DNA of 64,000 nucleotides from Membranipora membranacea (GCA_914767715.1 OU612065.1:1738001-1802000); one strand, 5' to 3'. Counted from the stretch's first letter, positions 34,501-47,855 are shown. The notes: generated from the letters alone by a model not told the origin. Program-made: numbers and translations.

Positions 34501-36890
34501 GCTAATAAAAAGTGAATTTACATATTTTTACGTTTTGAGCGCATCAGAAAATAACCTATATAATAATTTGACCGATATTCCAGCATCCCAATTTGGTTTA
34601 CACTGAATGTAGTTCAGTCTAAATATTTGAGTGTGATTGTACCTATGGTTGCTCAACTTAACACCCAGAAGTATTTATCACCTAGTTTTCACATCTAACT
34701 GGTTAGTCGATGATTCCATGTAAATTGCTCACTTCCAATCATCCAATCGTAGCTGCAGCCTGTCTTCTTGCTAAACTCTTTATTATGAGTCTGGTCCCAG
34801 GGCAACAGAAACAAGAAGACGGCCCATGATACTGAGCTGAACTTAGTCATAAAAATTGACTCAGAATTTTATCTAGCTTTCAAAATCAATAATGGTACTC
34901 TGTATTGTTTCAAAAGGTCAGCATTATTATAAAACAGGAATATCAAATTCTTGTAGTTGTATGCACCAGTTAAGTTATACCTGAGACTATAAGACTAAAA
35001 TGTTCACACATATAAATCTGACAGTTGTTGATATTATACTTGTCCACCATGTAAATCCTGAAATTTTAGAATATTATGTTTGTTTGATTGTAGGTATTTG
35101 CTAGAGGACCAGCTAAAGGGCCCATCCTCGGCTACAGCGTACAGTAGGGCTCTGAGGCTAGGCTGTCGATATATAGAAGGTTTGTCTTATGTGCAGTCAG
35201 GGGTATGCGTGTCAAACGACTTTCTTCATACTTAGCCTAACTTCCCTGGCGTTTGATAAATGAGTTTAAATAATATGTCCGATTTAACTTTCTTCACACT
35301 AAACTGGTCTATTTAAGACGAATACATCTAACGCTATCACTCAGGGAAAGCGAAGGCACACATACATAACTAGCCAACATGACGTCCGAACTCCTTAGAG
35401 AATTAGTAAAATGTTTTTTATCAGGCTTGGGACTTGATAATTAAGTTATCAGAGTAAGTCATAGTTTTGTTTGTGACCGCTGATCACAGATGCCCATTAT
35501 ACTAACTAACTATCTACTCATAATGTTATTTCTGTTCCAGTGGATTGCTGGGATGGGACTACCGAGCCTATTGTTTATCATGGTAGAACTCTCACCTCAA
35601 AAATACTCTTCTCTGAAGTTATTGAGACAGTCAATAAAAACGCATTCCTAACCTCTCCGTAAGTGCCCTGCAGTGAGCTGCTCTGCATTCTCTTATATTT
35701 ATATCTGAGATTCTACCGTACCTTTGTAACATCATGCTCTCTTCGTGATCTTGGTAACACAATGAAACACAAGATTGATATATGATTGATACTATTCAGT
35801 TCAATCGAAATAATGGCTGATTTTAGATATCCAGTTATCTTATCGATAGAGAATCATTGTTCTCTGGAACAGCAACAAATACTAGTCAATATTGTGAAAT
35901 CAACATTTGGAGATAAGCTTTATTCTACACCTATCAATGGTAATGCCTTCAACCTGCCAAGTCCTGAACAACTGAAACATAAAATTCTACTCAAGGTGAG
36001 CTACTTAACCCCAAAGTGACATCAACAGACTGCGAGTAACCTGTAACACAGTTCTCTCTCTATTCATGCTCAAGCCAAAGCTTACATCACTGACAGTCAA
36101 ATCAACAACCCCCATAATATAGTTTTGTTTTCAAATATTGAATTTGATAATAATCAATGTCATACCCCAAAAACCTTCTTACCCACAGAGTAAACCTTTG
36201 CAACTGCAAAGTCGCCTCAACTCAGGAGTTGAATGCAGCCAGGTTTGCAAGTTTTTGGCTTTTTAAAAAATATATTAATATACATATATACACACATATA
36301 TATATATATACTTTACTGACACTGACCAATATAACTGAACAAAAAGGCCCTGTGGAAAATGAAGATAACAATTAAATATTATTTAATTGTTATCTTCATC
36401 TTCCACAAGGCCCTTTTGTTCAGTTTCATTGGTATATATGTAGCGCAGGGGTAATAAAATATATATATATGTGACACATGGGTATAGTAAGACCTGTGTG
36501 TGTATTTCTGCGAAGTCCAGTTACTGAAGAGCCGTTGTCTCAATAGTTAGTTAGAGTCGGTAAACTGAGAGATATTGGTTGCGAGGATTTTGCTGCATTA
36601 CCCAATCTCGCCATGAGTAATCATTCTTAACAACCCTGAATGTGAATTCAGATACAATTGCTCTTTATAAATATGAGATAGGGGCGCAATTGATTCTTTG
36701 TTGGTGTATACATTGTATTGTATTGGACTTTATCCAAATATGGATATTGTTATTATGTGTTCCAGTGCAAGAAAATAATAGATGGAGGTGAGTTGATATC
36801 GATATCTGGTGAGGTTAGCGAGGAGGATGAATCACTGGATCCTGACTGGAGAAGACTTAACAGGAAGGTAAGCAGTGCAGTACTCCCCTC

Positions 36891-36927
<37 letters not shown>

Positions 36928-39900
36928 GTGTACATCTGTATATCTCTAAAGAAGGGGCATCTACCATATCAAACACTATCGACATAAAAGTCATGGTTAA
37001 ATTCAGGATTGCTTTTCCTTTATAGCAATTTCTAATAATGGATTAGGCCGAGAAGTTTATCGTGATATCAAACGTATAAGCGGGTACGGGGAGTTCTATT
37101 TCATACCATACCTTCAGCTGCTAACGGCATGACACAAGCATCCTAGATAATTAGCTTTGAGCAATGTTGCCGTTCTTCCTTGCTGTGCTTTATTCTGAGC
37201 TTTGCATAGTCATACTGGTGATTTTAATTAATAGTCCAACAGCCATAGGAATTGCGCTATGAATGTATTCACTGTGTAATTGAGACAGACCAGTGCTTGA
37301 TCTAAATGTCATTGATGCAATATGCTCTGTTAATTTACAGCCATCTCTTTTCAAAAACAAATCAAAAGTGATCAAGGTAATCAACGAGGAGTCAGCATTA
37401 GGGTTGCGCTTTGCCATCTGCCCTCTGCCACCGCACTCTCATATCATTGTTATAATATCTCCATATCACAACTCAGAGCTTTTGGCATTTCATGTCTGAC
37501 AGCTAAAGCTCTCAATATAAGTATCTCATCGCTTTTTGATTATGATTAGAGAGTGAGTGGCTGATCTGAACTTATCTAACTGCCAGTTTGATCTAATAGG
37601 CTCAGCAGAACGTGATTTGCTTGGTTTGGAGACGACAAGTCTGTGTGTGCAGTTTGCAATGACTTCATGTCTTGTCTTCTCATGTCAATGACAAACCCTC
37701 TCCCAACTCAGTGATGTCCCAAACAGTGATGACAATCTTCTATTCACCAAAAGTATAACACACTATACTCCATCTTAACCGAATAGATTTAATATAGAAT
37801 AATTATTCTCAATTCCTTCCAAATACAAAGTTAGGTAAAACGATTTATTTGTAAATTCACAGAATCTGATGTCATAACTTACCAAAAAGCTGCTCTGAGC
37901 ATAGATGGCAGGACACTGTCGCCCCGCATGGCTCAAATTTAACTAATAACATAGTAAAGGTTATCATCTGGAATGGAGAGTTGGGGCTTATTTGGCTTTA
38001 TTTCTTTTAACACTCTCCTTCGATTTTAGTTACTTCTACAAGGTGACAAAGTGAATTCTTTGCTTTGTAGGAACCAAGTAAGAAGATGGAGATGTTGAGA
38101 GAATTATCTGATCTAGTCATTTGGTGCCAATCTTGTTCTTATGATAAATTTGCCAACCAGCGGAGTACACGTAAGTCCTCTACAAACTGTCATGTATATG
38201 CATGCCTTCTATCAATCACTGCCCTATTTACTATAATCTCACTTATTGTTACTGAGACACGAAAGCGCACATCATGTATTATATCCTGCTGAGACAGCAC
38301 AGAGCCATCCTGCTGCACAACACGGTTTCTTTCAAAGTTCTGCATGACTTGAAGTAAAAGCGTGTTTCTCTATCTCTCTGTTTGACCCATCGATCTGCGA
38401 TGAACCTACAAAGCTCAGACAAACGCTGTATATACAATCACCAAGAGGTTATTCTGTTTGACAAAATTTTGGAAATACAATGTACAGCTTAAAAACCTCT
38501 ACTTGTAATATTTAAGTACTGTGTGTACCCACGGTTGCGAGCTTGCTAGTTTGAATATGGCCGTTACTCTTGACACTTAACTGGGAATGGGGTGAGGAAA
38601 ATGAGAAGAGGATAGGTCATTTAAGCCAGTATGTCATGGACTGGTTTGTACCTAAAATATTTCCACTTCACATGAGTATCATATTTGTGAGGCTTTACAA
38701 ACTACTTGATCACAACACCAACATAAATGCGTATGTGTGTTGTGTGAATGCCGTACACAGAACAGTACACAAATTAAAACTATCGGACTTGTTGCTTTTG
38801 TTTAGAAAAACCCTGGCATGTTACTTCGGTGAGTGACCTGTATGCGCAAAAACTTATGCAAATGAATGGTGAGGAGTTGATAGCATGTAACAGGCAATGC
38901 CTGATAAGAGTTTATCCTAACTGCTCGAGAGTGGACTCCAGTAACTATAACCCACAGGAAATGTGGAACTATGGATGTCAGATTGGTGAGAACATTAATG
39001 CTAAATATTCCAGATCACGCTAACCTGTGAACCCTCTGCTGGACGCAATCTCATATCTGGGACAGGAACTACTTTCCAGATAATTTAGCCATGCAAATTA
39101 TTTAACATTCATGTTAATCTTTTCAGTCCCTCATGTGCAGTGGAAATTCTGAAACCTATTAGACACTGGCCTACGGTAATCATCACATTATCTGGTTACA
39201 GCTGCCATCAATCAACAAACACAGGGCTTCTGTTTCGATCTAAATATTGCCCGCTTCAAACAGAACGGAAATTGTGGGTACGTGTTGAAGCCAGCCCTAC
39301 TAAGAGAACCTGGTGCTACTCTGAATCCTCAGGCTCTCAGTCTACAGAACCTACCTGGCATCACACCCCAAGTTCTCCAAATCAAGGTTCGCTTCTCCAT
39401 ATCATGCTGAAATATTCACTTTATTTTTTGCATAAGAAAACTAAAAACAATACCCTGCATTGGAAACTTGTGTGACAAGGCTAAAGACATTGAAACCTGC
39501 ACAATCACATTTAGAACAAAAGAAATTTGAAACATAATTTTTTTCAATCACCTGTATATGTTGTTATAGGTTATAAGCGGACATAGATTCCCTAAACCCA
39601 AAGGGTCCGGTACTAAAAGTCACATAACCGATCCATATGTGCTTATAGAGATATTTGGTATCTCATCAGACTGCACTAACGCAAGAACTAAAACTGTACC
39701 TGGTAACGGTATGTATCTCAGTGCTTGGACATTCGCACCCAACAAATTGCATGATGGGGATATGGTGCATTTAACACTTTTCTTGCACCATATGATATTT
39801 TTATCATGACATGTGAATTGTGATATATATAATGTGATGATAGTATTCTTAAATGATAATAAGTTGGTGAAATAAACACTCCATATAATTGGTTTAAAAC

Positions 39901-41760
39901 AATGATTTCTAAGCCCAAATTCTAATCCTCAAATCATGTCTCTGTATATAAGTAAATTATCATTGCACTTTGTCGACGTTGTGTCGAGAAGATGTAACTG
40001 TTATGATTGCTTGTTGACAGGTCAGAACCCGTTCTTTGATGAGAGTTTCACATTCTATGTTAACTTTCCTGAGATGGCTCTTATAAGATTTAATATACTA
40101 GACGATGATTTTATTGGAGATGAATTCATCGCTCAGTACACGATACCATTCAACTGTATTAATACCGGTGAGTTTGCCTTGATATTGGCTTGTTTGATCA
40201 TTGGCTTGTTTGATCATACTGCCACTTTAGATGAATACATTACAGACGTGCTGTCATCTCGTGGCCTGTGCGGTTGATGAGATTTTCCTTGATACAGAAA
40301 AAGCTCACTCCTCTTTGATCTGCTGATTTGAAATTATTCATGAATCCATAGTAGGGTACAGTACATTTTGATTGTCTGTTTTGATTGTGGCGAAGATTAC
40401 GTTTCAATTTTCCTTTTTACATTTTGTAGGATTCAGACATATTAACTTATTGTCTAGTTGTGGAGATAGGATTTCTGGATGTACTCTGTTTGTGCACATA
40501 ACCACTACTGAAGCTTTTGACAAGGTAATCCTCAGGGCAGCCCCTTAGTCTCTATACATAATACCACAAAAGGATTTATACGGAATAGAATATTGCGGTT
40601 TAATCAGGTTTGAGCAGATAATTGTGACAAAATATAACTAAGTCAGTTTAGCTGCCCTTTCCCTTGTCTGACACGACTGAAGCATGTTATTTAGTTGTAG
40701 TCAGTTACACTGATGTTTCAGCCTTTACTCATTTAGTGCTGCTGACTGCAGCTCGTTATTCACACAACTTAACACAACTTAACAGCTTACACAATATTTA
40801 TACAGAAGCCAATAAAGAGAGGTATGATGAGCTCGTCTAAGTTACGGGTCGTGAAGGAGATGATTGTGGTGAAGCCTGTTGGTGTTAGAGGTGTAGATGA
40901 AGCTTCTAAGGTATAACTATCAGTATGAAATCTTGCCTATAGCCTATATATTATATCCTATGATCATATTACAGTAACTCTATATATTAAAACTCTGCTG
41001 ACCAAGCCCTGCCATGTATTCATGAGAGAGTGGTGGGTAGTATACTCTGTTTGTATATTTTGTTTATTTTGACTTTATCTCCAGTGCCTGATGACGACCC
41101 TGACAGATCTATCTGAGCTGAGATATAATGTGGAGAATTCTCTAGTCAAGTTTAAAGAGGCGTGTGATGTGGGTAGTGTGGCTAACATTAAGTACTGTAT
41201 AAGGACTATAGCTAACCGCGCTGCCAGTACTAAAGGCCTCACACTGAAACTAGTCAGCAGCGCTCACCTGGTCAGACATTACACGCTCTCCTCAACAGTT
41301 ATAATACTTTTATGTTGTTAGTAATAACATTGAAGAAATTGGAGGTTCTCACCAAAAAGAATTTTCTTGCGTTGTCACTTTTCAATAATCTATCAAAGCG
41401 CACCCATTTAGAGGGGTGCCAATGTTATGTCCATTTTATCTACAGACGTATTATAAGTTTGGTTATTTATAAAGATTTCATTGTACACATAACTATGCAC
41501 TGTTACTGATAGAGAAATGTTTTGTTTTTCAGCCCACTTTTGTTGTGTCAGAGGGCACTCCTCCAGATATCCTGAAAAAAGCTCTACAATCATATTTAGT
41601 GGTAAGCTAACACAGCTATATCGTTCTAATAGAGTGATAGATTGATGCTTGTCACTAGACTATGCACAGTGCCGCTGTGCTCATTATATATTTTGAAGAT
41701 AATTATTTTATTTTGCTCAGACCTATTTGCTTGTACTCTTGTACTTCAATGTATATACCA

Positions 41761-41807
<47 letters not shown>

Positions 41808-42767
41808 CACTTATACTGTGGCTGAAAGGGGATTGATGTGAAATGTGTGTTTATAAAAAACATCTCATCCTTAGCTTTGCGTTTCAGCATCTGTAGGGTT
41901 GAGCTTATTAATGAATAATGTTTCTCTTTGTTCCTATATGGCAGTGGTGTAAAGAATGTAAATCTCTAATAGATGAGGGACTTCCCCGCAAGAAAACTGT
42001 AAGTGCTGTCTTCACAATAATTGGCCGTTTCGAAACAGCAAATATTCCTGTAAGCATCCTGTGTGATTCATGTTTCGTCTTCAATATAGAATATTGTCTT
42101 CACAGCTAAAAGTGACTTATGCTGATATTCACAGATTTTGCTATATGATTAAACTATGTAATGCCCTTTGATACTAAGTACTCTTATTATTATATGTTTG
42201 TAGCTTTTAGAGATTGAGTCAGCTCTTCTAATCTTCCAAAGAGAGATGAACGGTCAGTTAGAAGTCTCTAGTCTGAGCGACAAAAAGTCACAAAAGGTCG
42301 GTTTCTAATTATATATATACTGTGGTTGGTTATTTACTGCTGCAGTTTGCTGACGTTTTATACTATCATATACTTTCGCAGTATACCATCATTATACTGT
42401 TTGTGATGTATACAAGTGATGAGAAAAAGAAGTACTATATTGTACAGCAGCAGTTTGTGTATCACACTAAATATTACTCATCACTCAGTTGTGCAACACG
42501 CAATATTGGCTAATCATGTTACTTTCAGTCTTGGTTGGGTTGAACTGTGGCTACCCAGAAATGTTAAGTTTAGTTTTTGATGCTGGAAGTGACTTATTTT
42601 ATATTTAGGCATCAGAGAACTTGTCGTGGAATGTGAGAATATTACGTGAGCAGTTGTCTTCTCTTGATCAGTACACAGAAACTTGTAAAACTTCGTTCAT
42701 AAAGGTAATCGAAGCAGCACAAGCTACTGGAATGGAGGTAGTCGCTGAGAATGGTGTTATTACGTAA
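25565..42767 (+). CDS. PLCL1/2-like: Phospholipase C-like protein (PLCL/PRIP family), 26 exons, 1114 aa
   Basis: Exons: 25565-25937, 27539-27688, 28480-28701, 29197-29245, 30168-30297, 31316-31434, 31838-31904, 33051-33144, 33947-34064, 35094-35179, 35541-35658, 35827-35995, 36766-36867, 37341-37376, 38071-38170, 38806-38985, 39202-39386, 39570-39708, 40021-40167, 40430-40524, 40806-40910, 41085-41270, 41533-41601, 41945-41998, 42204-42296, 42609-42767. All phases agree. Order: acidic N-terminus, RRAS at 95-98 (PKA-type) and KSVSF at 109-113 (PP1-docking RVxF type), PH domain, EF-hand-like region, PLC X domain, Y domain, C2 domain from about 767, and a helical tail. The tail, the KKSVSF start and the length place it with PRIP, vertebrate IP3-binding proteins without PLC activity that scaffold phosphatases and GABA-A receptor traffic. 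Here both catalytic histidines remain (about 439 and 483) with E469, D471 and E517, but SHN is SHK at 440. Intron 4 is AT-AC. Two adjacent ATGs (25565, 25568) could start it. Confidence 0.95.
27762..27783 (+). repeat. Run of 22 guanines
   Basis: An uninterrupted G homopolymer in PRIP intron 2, about 75 bp after the exon 2 donor. Such runs vary in length, are error-prone in assembly, and can form G-quadruplexes in DNA or in the pre-mRNA. Confidence 0.9.
29246..30167 (+). other. U12-type AT-AC intron in PRIP
   Basis: Opens ATATCCTTTTT at 29246 and ends GTAACAC at 30167. TCCCTTGAC at 30146-30154 matches eight of nine positions of the U12 branch consensus, with its adenosine 14 nt before the end. 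Joining AG|A gives ...[17 protein letters not shown], which aligns without gaps to the EF-hand region of PRIP proteins. I found no GT-AG join that restores this. Confidence 0.9.
29395..29420. repeat. Short palindrome, 12-bp arms
   Basis: CAGAGTAAGGAT is followed after two bases by its exact inverse. It lies inside the PRIP AT-AC intron. Significance unknown. Confidence 0.75.
32459..32534. repeat. 17-bp minisatellite, about 4.5 copies
   Basis: Units close to GATGATAGAACTGCTCT repeat with single-base changes and one 1-base deletion. It lies in PRIP intron 7. Confidence 0.85.
36325..36433. mobile_element. 109-bp fold-back element
   Basis: Two arms of about 50 bp, from ACCAATATAACTGAAC inwards, pair around the centre near 36378. 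The innermost part (GAAGATAACAATTAAAT) is perfectly matched. It lies in PRIP intron 12. The size and lack of coding sequence fit a MITE; a short-hairpin RNA precursor is an alternative. Confidence 0.75.
36891..36926. repeat. (CTGT)n microsatellite
   Basis: About nine tetranucleotide units, starting 24 bp after the donor of PRIP exon 13. Confidence 0.9.
41764..41803. repeat. (AT)n microsatellite
   Basis: About 40 bp of alternating A and T in PRIP intron 23. Confidence 0.9.
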
Positions 42768-45415
42768 TGTCCTACAAAGCTATATCATTTGTTATACTAT
42801 AACATATTTATCCTTAAAAGATTTTTTATCATATTATGTACCCTAGCGTCTCCTGACTTTAGTTTTCTCATAGTACAGTCATATCCTCTACAGCGATTGT
42901 TTTGCTACTTATATTTTGCATCAATCTGTAAGTGGCCAAATTTAGTTTTGTGCAGTCCTACCAAAATGTTATCAATTTATGTTACTGAAATAGAAATCTC
43001 TCAAATTAGTCATTTCTTTCTTGTCAGAATAATTTATTATCTTCTTCCCTAACTGTATATTGATTTTTACTTGAGTCTTCAGTCACTATATAACGAAGTG
43101 TTACATTGATAATCCTCATCATCATGTGATGATGAGGTTTTTGCTATTATGACATTTTCTTGATATTATATTATTGAAAATGGACAGGTGTAACATGAAA
43201 CATACCTGGCCAGATACCCAGCTTCCATTTTCGTCAGCTCAATATTATTTTGCTTGTATAGGAGAAAGTTTATTGTTTATTTTGTTATTCACATATCGCG
43301 TACACACATATTAAGGTATTTTGTATGTTGTCTTATATTTTTGGTGCTGATAGCCTATTTATCCTTCACCAGGGCCAGCTTGCATGCCTGTCTTTATATA
43401 CAATACTTTTTAGTTTCCATTTATTGAAACATGAAACATGAATTTTTGTTCCACTCTTTATGGTTGGAATTCTATTTTTACAATAATATCTCATTGTTAT
43501 GTTAGATGCAGTCTATTATGGTAACATGTCACCTAGAGACCATTATTGGTAGCTTTGATAGAGTGTAACGTCCAGGCAAAGTTACTCACTGCCCTATGAT
43601 TATAAGATATTACAGGCTTATTTCATTGATCAAGAGATCCATTACTGATCTTCAAAAAACATAAAAAGAAATGAGAGAGTTAATAGCTTGTAGAGTAATA
43701 AATAATAAGAGGAGAATGTGTAAAAAAAAAAAGATATTATAGTTATAGATAATAGAAGATATAGAAGATAATATAGTTGCATTGTCAGCTAGTCATATAT
43801 ATGGTAATGGATGATCGGGCATTTTGACCTTAACACTGTAATCTTGTCCTAGGCTTTGATAGTGTTTTGAGGCGCGGATCGTCGTGTTGTTATGACTGGA
43901 GTGTATGTTTCTGCAAGACCATGTTAGCAGTGTTGTTCATGCTGTCGGATCTTATCAACATACTCGGCGCTTGGTGGTTATAGTAATGGCGTTATGTTTC
44001 TAGCTATGCATTCATCATATCTTCAGTGCAAAGTTTTCAATTCTCTCTGTCCATTAATTATAATAATATAGCGATCTGTAGTGTCACAATCTTGGAGGGA
44101 ACATAGCAGAAACGGGAGACCAAAGCTGTGATAATCCTATTTCACTTCTCGTTTTTTTTTTCCAATAATATAGGCAATAACTGTTATTTGTAATCCTTGA
44201 GCAGATTCAGGCCCATTATAACTTTGCGCCATAAATGCTGAAAATCTTTGCTAAATCCGGATTGCGTTTTTTCACAAGAGCCGAGAAGAACTTTATCATA
44301 AGACGAGATAAGACTTATTTTGCCCTCACATGGAGTATTGAAATAATGTTTTTATATTTGGTGTTGTCTGAGATTCTACGGCAATTAACCTGTGGCACAT
44401 CCCTTTTATACACCTAGAATGGAAAACATAGAGCTTAGTAGCTTGTCCCCTCTTACTTTAGAACTGTTTTATTAGTTATCTTCTCTATTCGTATGAGTGG
44501 ATAACTCCTTAGAAATGTACAATTGCAGCAGGGATTTTGGGACATTGTTATCAGGGAGTGTTGGACTTGTCCCATACATACACAGATTGTATCATTACCA
44601 AAGGAAAGGTGCTTATAGACAGCATCTAGTTAGGGTGAGGCATAATGGGACAATAAAATTATAATGTAATCTCATACAAAACACTTGGTGTTGGGAAACT
44701 ATCATTATAAATGGAATTGATTTTAAATAAAGATTAATAAAACCAGCAGGAATGCACAACCAAATTAAAGATGGTGTAAAAATTGAGATAATGTGAATTC
44801 TGTCACACTATTGTGTGGTCATCATCTTATGCAGTTTTATATGTGTGCAAATCAATCAATACAAGCAGTTTATTGCCCAGAAGGAGATATCGAGTATATC
44901 CAGTACTCCAGTACATCAATATTTTGCGGATTGCAAACTATAATGGATATTGGGAGTATTTTTCAATGCAAGGAAAGAAATGATATAGTGGGACAGACAG
45001 GCTTCTGGCTAAGAGAGTCGGCCATGAGGCTCTACGTTTTTCTAGTTTAAAAAATGTGGATCACTCTTTTTCTTTCAATTTCAGCCCTGGATTTTTTAAA
45101 AGGTTCGTTGTTCTTGCATCTCCTTTTTTTGAGTTGTTGTATTTTCAAAAGGTAAACTGGTGGCACTCAGACTTGGTCCTCATCCTGTACTTTCAACTTA
45201 TGCAAATTAATTGTCACTGATGTAGCGTTATTTTACAGCCTTGATAGCAGAAGGGGTACCTGCTCATTTTGTCAGATTGATTATGACACAGAATATTGGT
45301 GCGCTGTGTTAAAATGCTCTGTTTTACCATTCCCAGAAATGTAACAATGGTTATATTATTCAATCAAGCAACCAGTAGTTTTGTACCCAGCCAGTTGAAC
45401 TTACAAAGTAAAGCA
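42768..45415. other. intergenic spacer, PRIP 3' flank to RING gene
   Basis: No supported exons. An AATAAA within TAATAAATAATAAG near 43699 could end the PRIP transcript but is over 900 bp from the stop codon. The open frames near 44.2 and 44.8 kb have no splice or domain support. Confidence 0.5.
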
Positions 45416-47756
45416 ATGTCAACAGGATCAACAGGCTTACTACGAGCCGTCTCCTGTCCGATCTGTTTCAAAATGTTCGCTGATCCTACCGTCCTAGATT
45501 GTGGCCACACATATTGCGTTCGGTGAGTAACCAGCCAATCATAAATTGTCATGTGACATGACCTCGATATTTAATATGGTCCGTTGTATGATTGACTTCT
45601 TTAAGATGTTGTTTGCTTTACTTAACTGATACCTGGAGAGTAATTGCTTCTTCTGGTTAAGGTTCCAGGGATGTTGCAGGCTTGTCTATTGTTAATTGGT
45701 CCCTGTCAGAATTCATGTAACTAGATTTCCACCATGTGCTAGAACCTTAACTTGCCACAGGAGGATCTTCGAGTATCTCACAATCATAACAAAGTTTATT
45801 CCACAATTTAGCAGTGGCAGCGTGAAGGTCAGTGTTGGAGTGAAGGTCGGTGTTGGAGTGAAGGTCAGTGTTGAAGTGATTATTCAGGTACTGTTGGTTG
45901 TGCGTTCTAGCACTGCTGGGATGTATTCTGTCACATCGGTCTCCAATCCATCAGAGCATATGGCTTGGAAGAGTCTAATTCTCATATGTACTCTCCTGGT
46001 ACCTTTTATCACACATGTATTGTAAACAATGTGCACTGTTCACTGTTCACTTTTTTACGGCTTCGAGATTGGATGATGGTAGTTGACATTTTCATTCAAT
46101 CTGAGTGACAATTCCAGTTTTAGACCTAGGTAATTCAGGCTGTTGGTTTTTGGGATGGATGTTTTGTGGAGTATGTAGTTGTTGTTTGTTGGAGGGCATC
46201 TAGATATTTTTGAAGCTGATGGAAGTTCTCACTGCTCTGGTACATGACGGTATTGTGTGCTCACATGCGTGTTTTAGATATTACTGAGCCAGGTAGGTCA
46301 GTGATATATACAAGGAACAGGATGGCCAATAACAGAGCCTTGGCGGACTTTATATACTAGGCATTGGCTAGAGCTATGGCCACCAACTGTTACAACCTGA
46401 GATCAACCTTATAGTAGACTCTGCACCCAGGTAGTTACTGGAGGTCAACTTTATCATATGCCTTACTGGAATCGAGGCAGACGACATTCAATTCTTCTCC
46501 TCTTTGCGCTGGCAGTTGGTCATCTGAGTAAGCTTTTTTCCCATCTTCAGAGACTGTAGCTTGGTCCAGTGACATTTGAAAAAGCTTTGAATATGAATTC
46601 CGCTTGGTTTTTTCAAATAGCACAGCTGGAATTTTTCTCATTTATACATATATGACCATGTTCATAGCATATTAAAGGTATATAAGATATAAAGAGTTAT
46701 TGGCAATAACTCTGAATGTTGGATAGAATGGTTGTGTACTAACCATATGTTATTTTATCCTTACAATACCAGTGCTACTTTATTTTGAATACAGCTGTTT
46801 GGAGCGGTTACAGCAGACCAGTAGCACAGTATTCATATTCTGTCCTGTATGTAGAAAGATGAATTACGATTCATTATTTTCTCGCAAAAATTACGCTGTG
46901 TCACAAGTTGTGGAGGTTATAAGACTGAGTCAGCAGAAAACATGGTCTCCTCCACCTATACTAAAGAAAGTAACAAAGAAGACCAGCTCATTGAATCACA
47001 GGTCATTACTCCATTACATTTGATATGTCAATAGAACTTCCCAAAAAACAGTAGATCCATTTTGGAGAACTCTTGTCAGACAGCGACATTCAATTTCTTG
47101 ATGCAATATATAATGGCTTCCTGGTATATAAATGGTATCTATGACTCACAATATTCCTGAAATTTCAAAGATTTATCTAAAGATAACTAGGGTTTCTCAT
47201 TGACCATTAAGCAAAGGACGCAGATTTTTATTGTGTGGGTTTATGAGAAAAATTGATATAATGGGAGTTGCCTTACCATATACATTGAACACACAACTCA
47301 GATTTTACAAAAGACCGCCGCTCATTTCATTTATGAGTGAGCACTGCATTTTATCGATCGCCTCACTTCATCATTATTGACTTTTGATTGTCTTAATTGG
47401 GTCTTATGTTGAACAGGTTTGTTGGCAGGTCACCAAGCCGGATGGCCTCAGAGGAACACCATCGTGGCTTGACACAACACACAGATCGTAATCCAGCAGC
47501 GATTTCCCGAAGCGAGCAGATGGCTGTTGGTCTGAGACAGGCACCTGCCCATAGTCAGCAAAACCGAGGAGCGGACGAATCAGATGTTACAAGTCAGGAA
47601 ACTGTAGGTGTGAACAGCGAGATATTCATCACATGCTCAGAACAAAACAGACCTATATATCAACCAGTGCAAAGCACAACGTCTTGGTGGACTTACGCAT
47701 CTCTTTTTGTGGCTAAAGAGTTAATATTCAATGGACTCAGTGAGATAATGAGATAA
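45416..47756 (+). CDS. RING-finger protein, three exons, 217 aa, probable E3 ubiquitin ligase
   Basis: Exons 45416-45522, 46795-47001 and 47417-47756 join in phase (CG|C and AG|G). A complete C3HC4 RING lies at residues 14-55: C14, C17, C29, H31, C34, C37, C52 and C55, written CPICFKMFADPTVLDCGHTYC and onward. The spacing resembles TRIM-type RINGs, which recruit ubiquitin-charged E2 enzymes. No B-box, coiled coil or SPRY domain follows. The rest is polar, with a last segment STTSWWTYASLFVAKELIF that is hydrophobic enough for membrane contact. An in-frame ATG lies upstream at about 45347, so the N-terminus may be about 23 residues longer. I do not recognise the specific family. Intron 1 carries an antisense retroelement fragment. 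If the exon 2 donor is skipped, the frame closes at 47023, giving a short RING-only form. Confidence 0.75.
45822..45879. repeat. 18-bp minisatellite, three copies
   Basis: Units like GTGAAGGTCAGTGTTGGA differ by one base each. It lies in intron 1 of the RING gene. Confidence 0.9.
46055..46641 (-). mobile_element. Decayed non-LTR retrotransposon fragment (reverse transcriptase)
   Basis: Minus-strand translation shows VVCLDSSKAYDKVDLQ, like the catalytic-region motif of LINE reverse transcriptases, then a VRQGSVIG block (cf. the PQGS motif), and later QLQKYLDALQQT and NYLGLKLEL, in the order seen in Jockey/CR1-type elements. The blocks lie in different frames with at least two stops, so it is dead. 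It is antisense in intron 1 of the RING gene. Confidence 0.75.
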
Positions 47757-47849
47757 TATTGCATTGTTTTATTGTTTTATTTATAATGAAGTAATTCTGA
47801 AAGGATAGAGAATTGCATCAGGAGACAATAAGTTACAAATAATTCCAAC

Positions 47850-47855
47850 AATAAA
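47850..47855 (+). terminator. Candidate polyadenylation signal for the RING gene
   Basis: AATAAA 94 bp after the stop codon at 47756, on the coding strand. Confidence 0.5.

Noticed and set aside
44235-45050. Two plus-strand open frames upstream of the RING gene
   Set aside because: No splice continuity into the RING exons and no motif.
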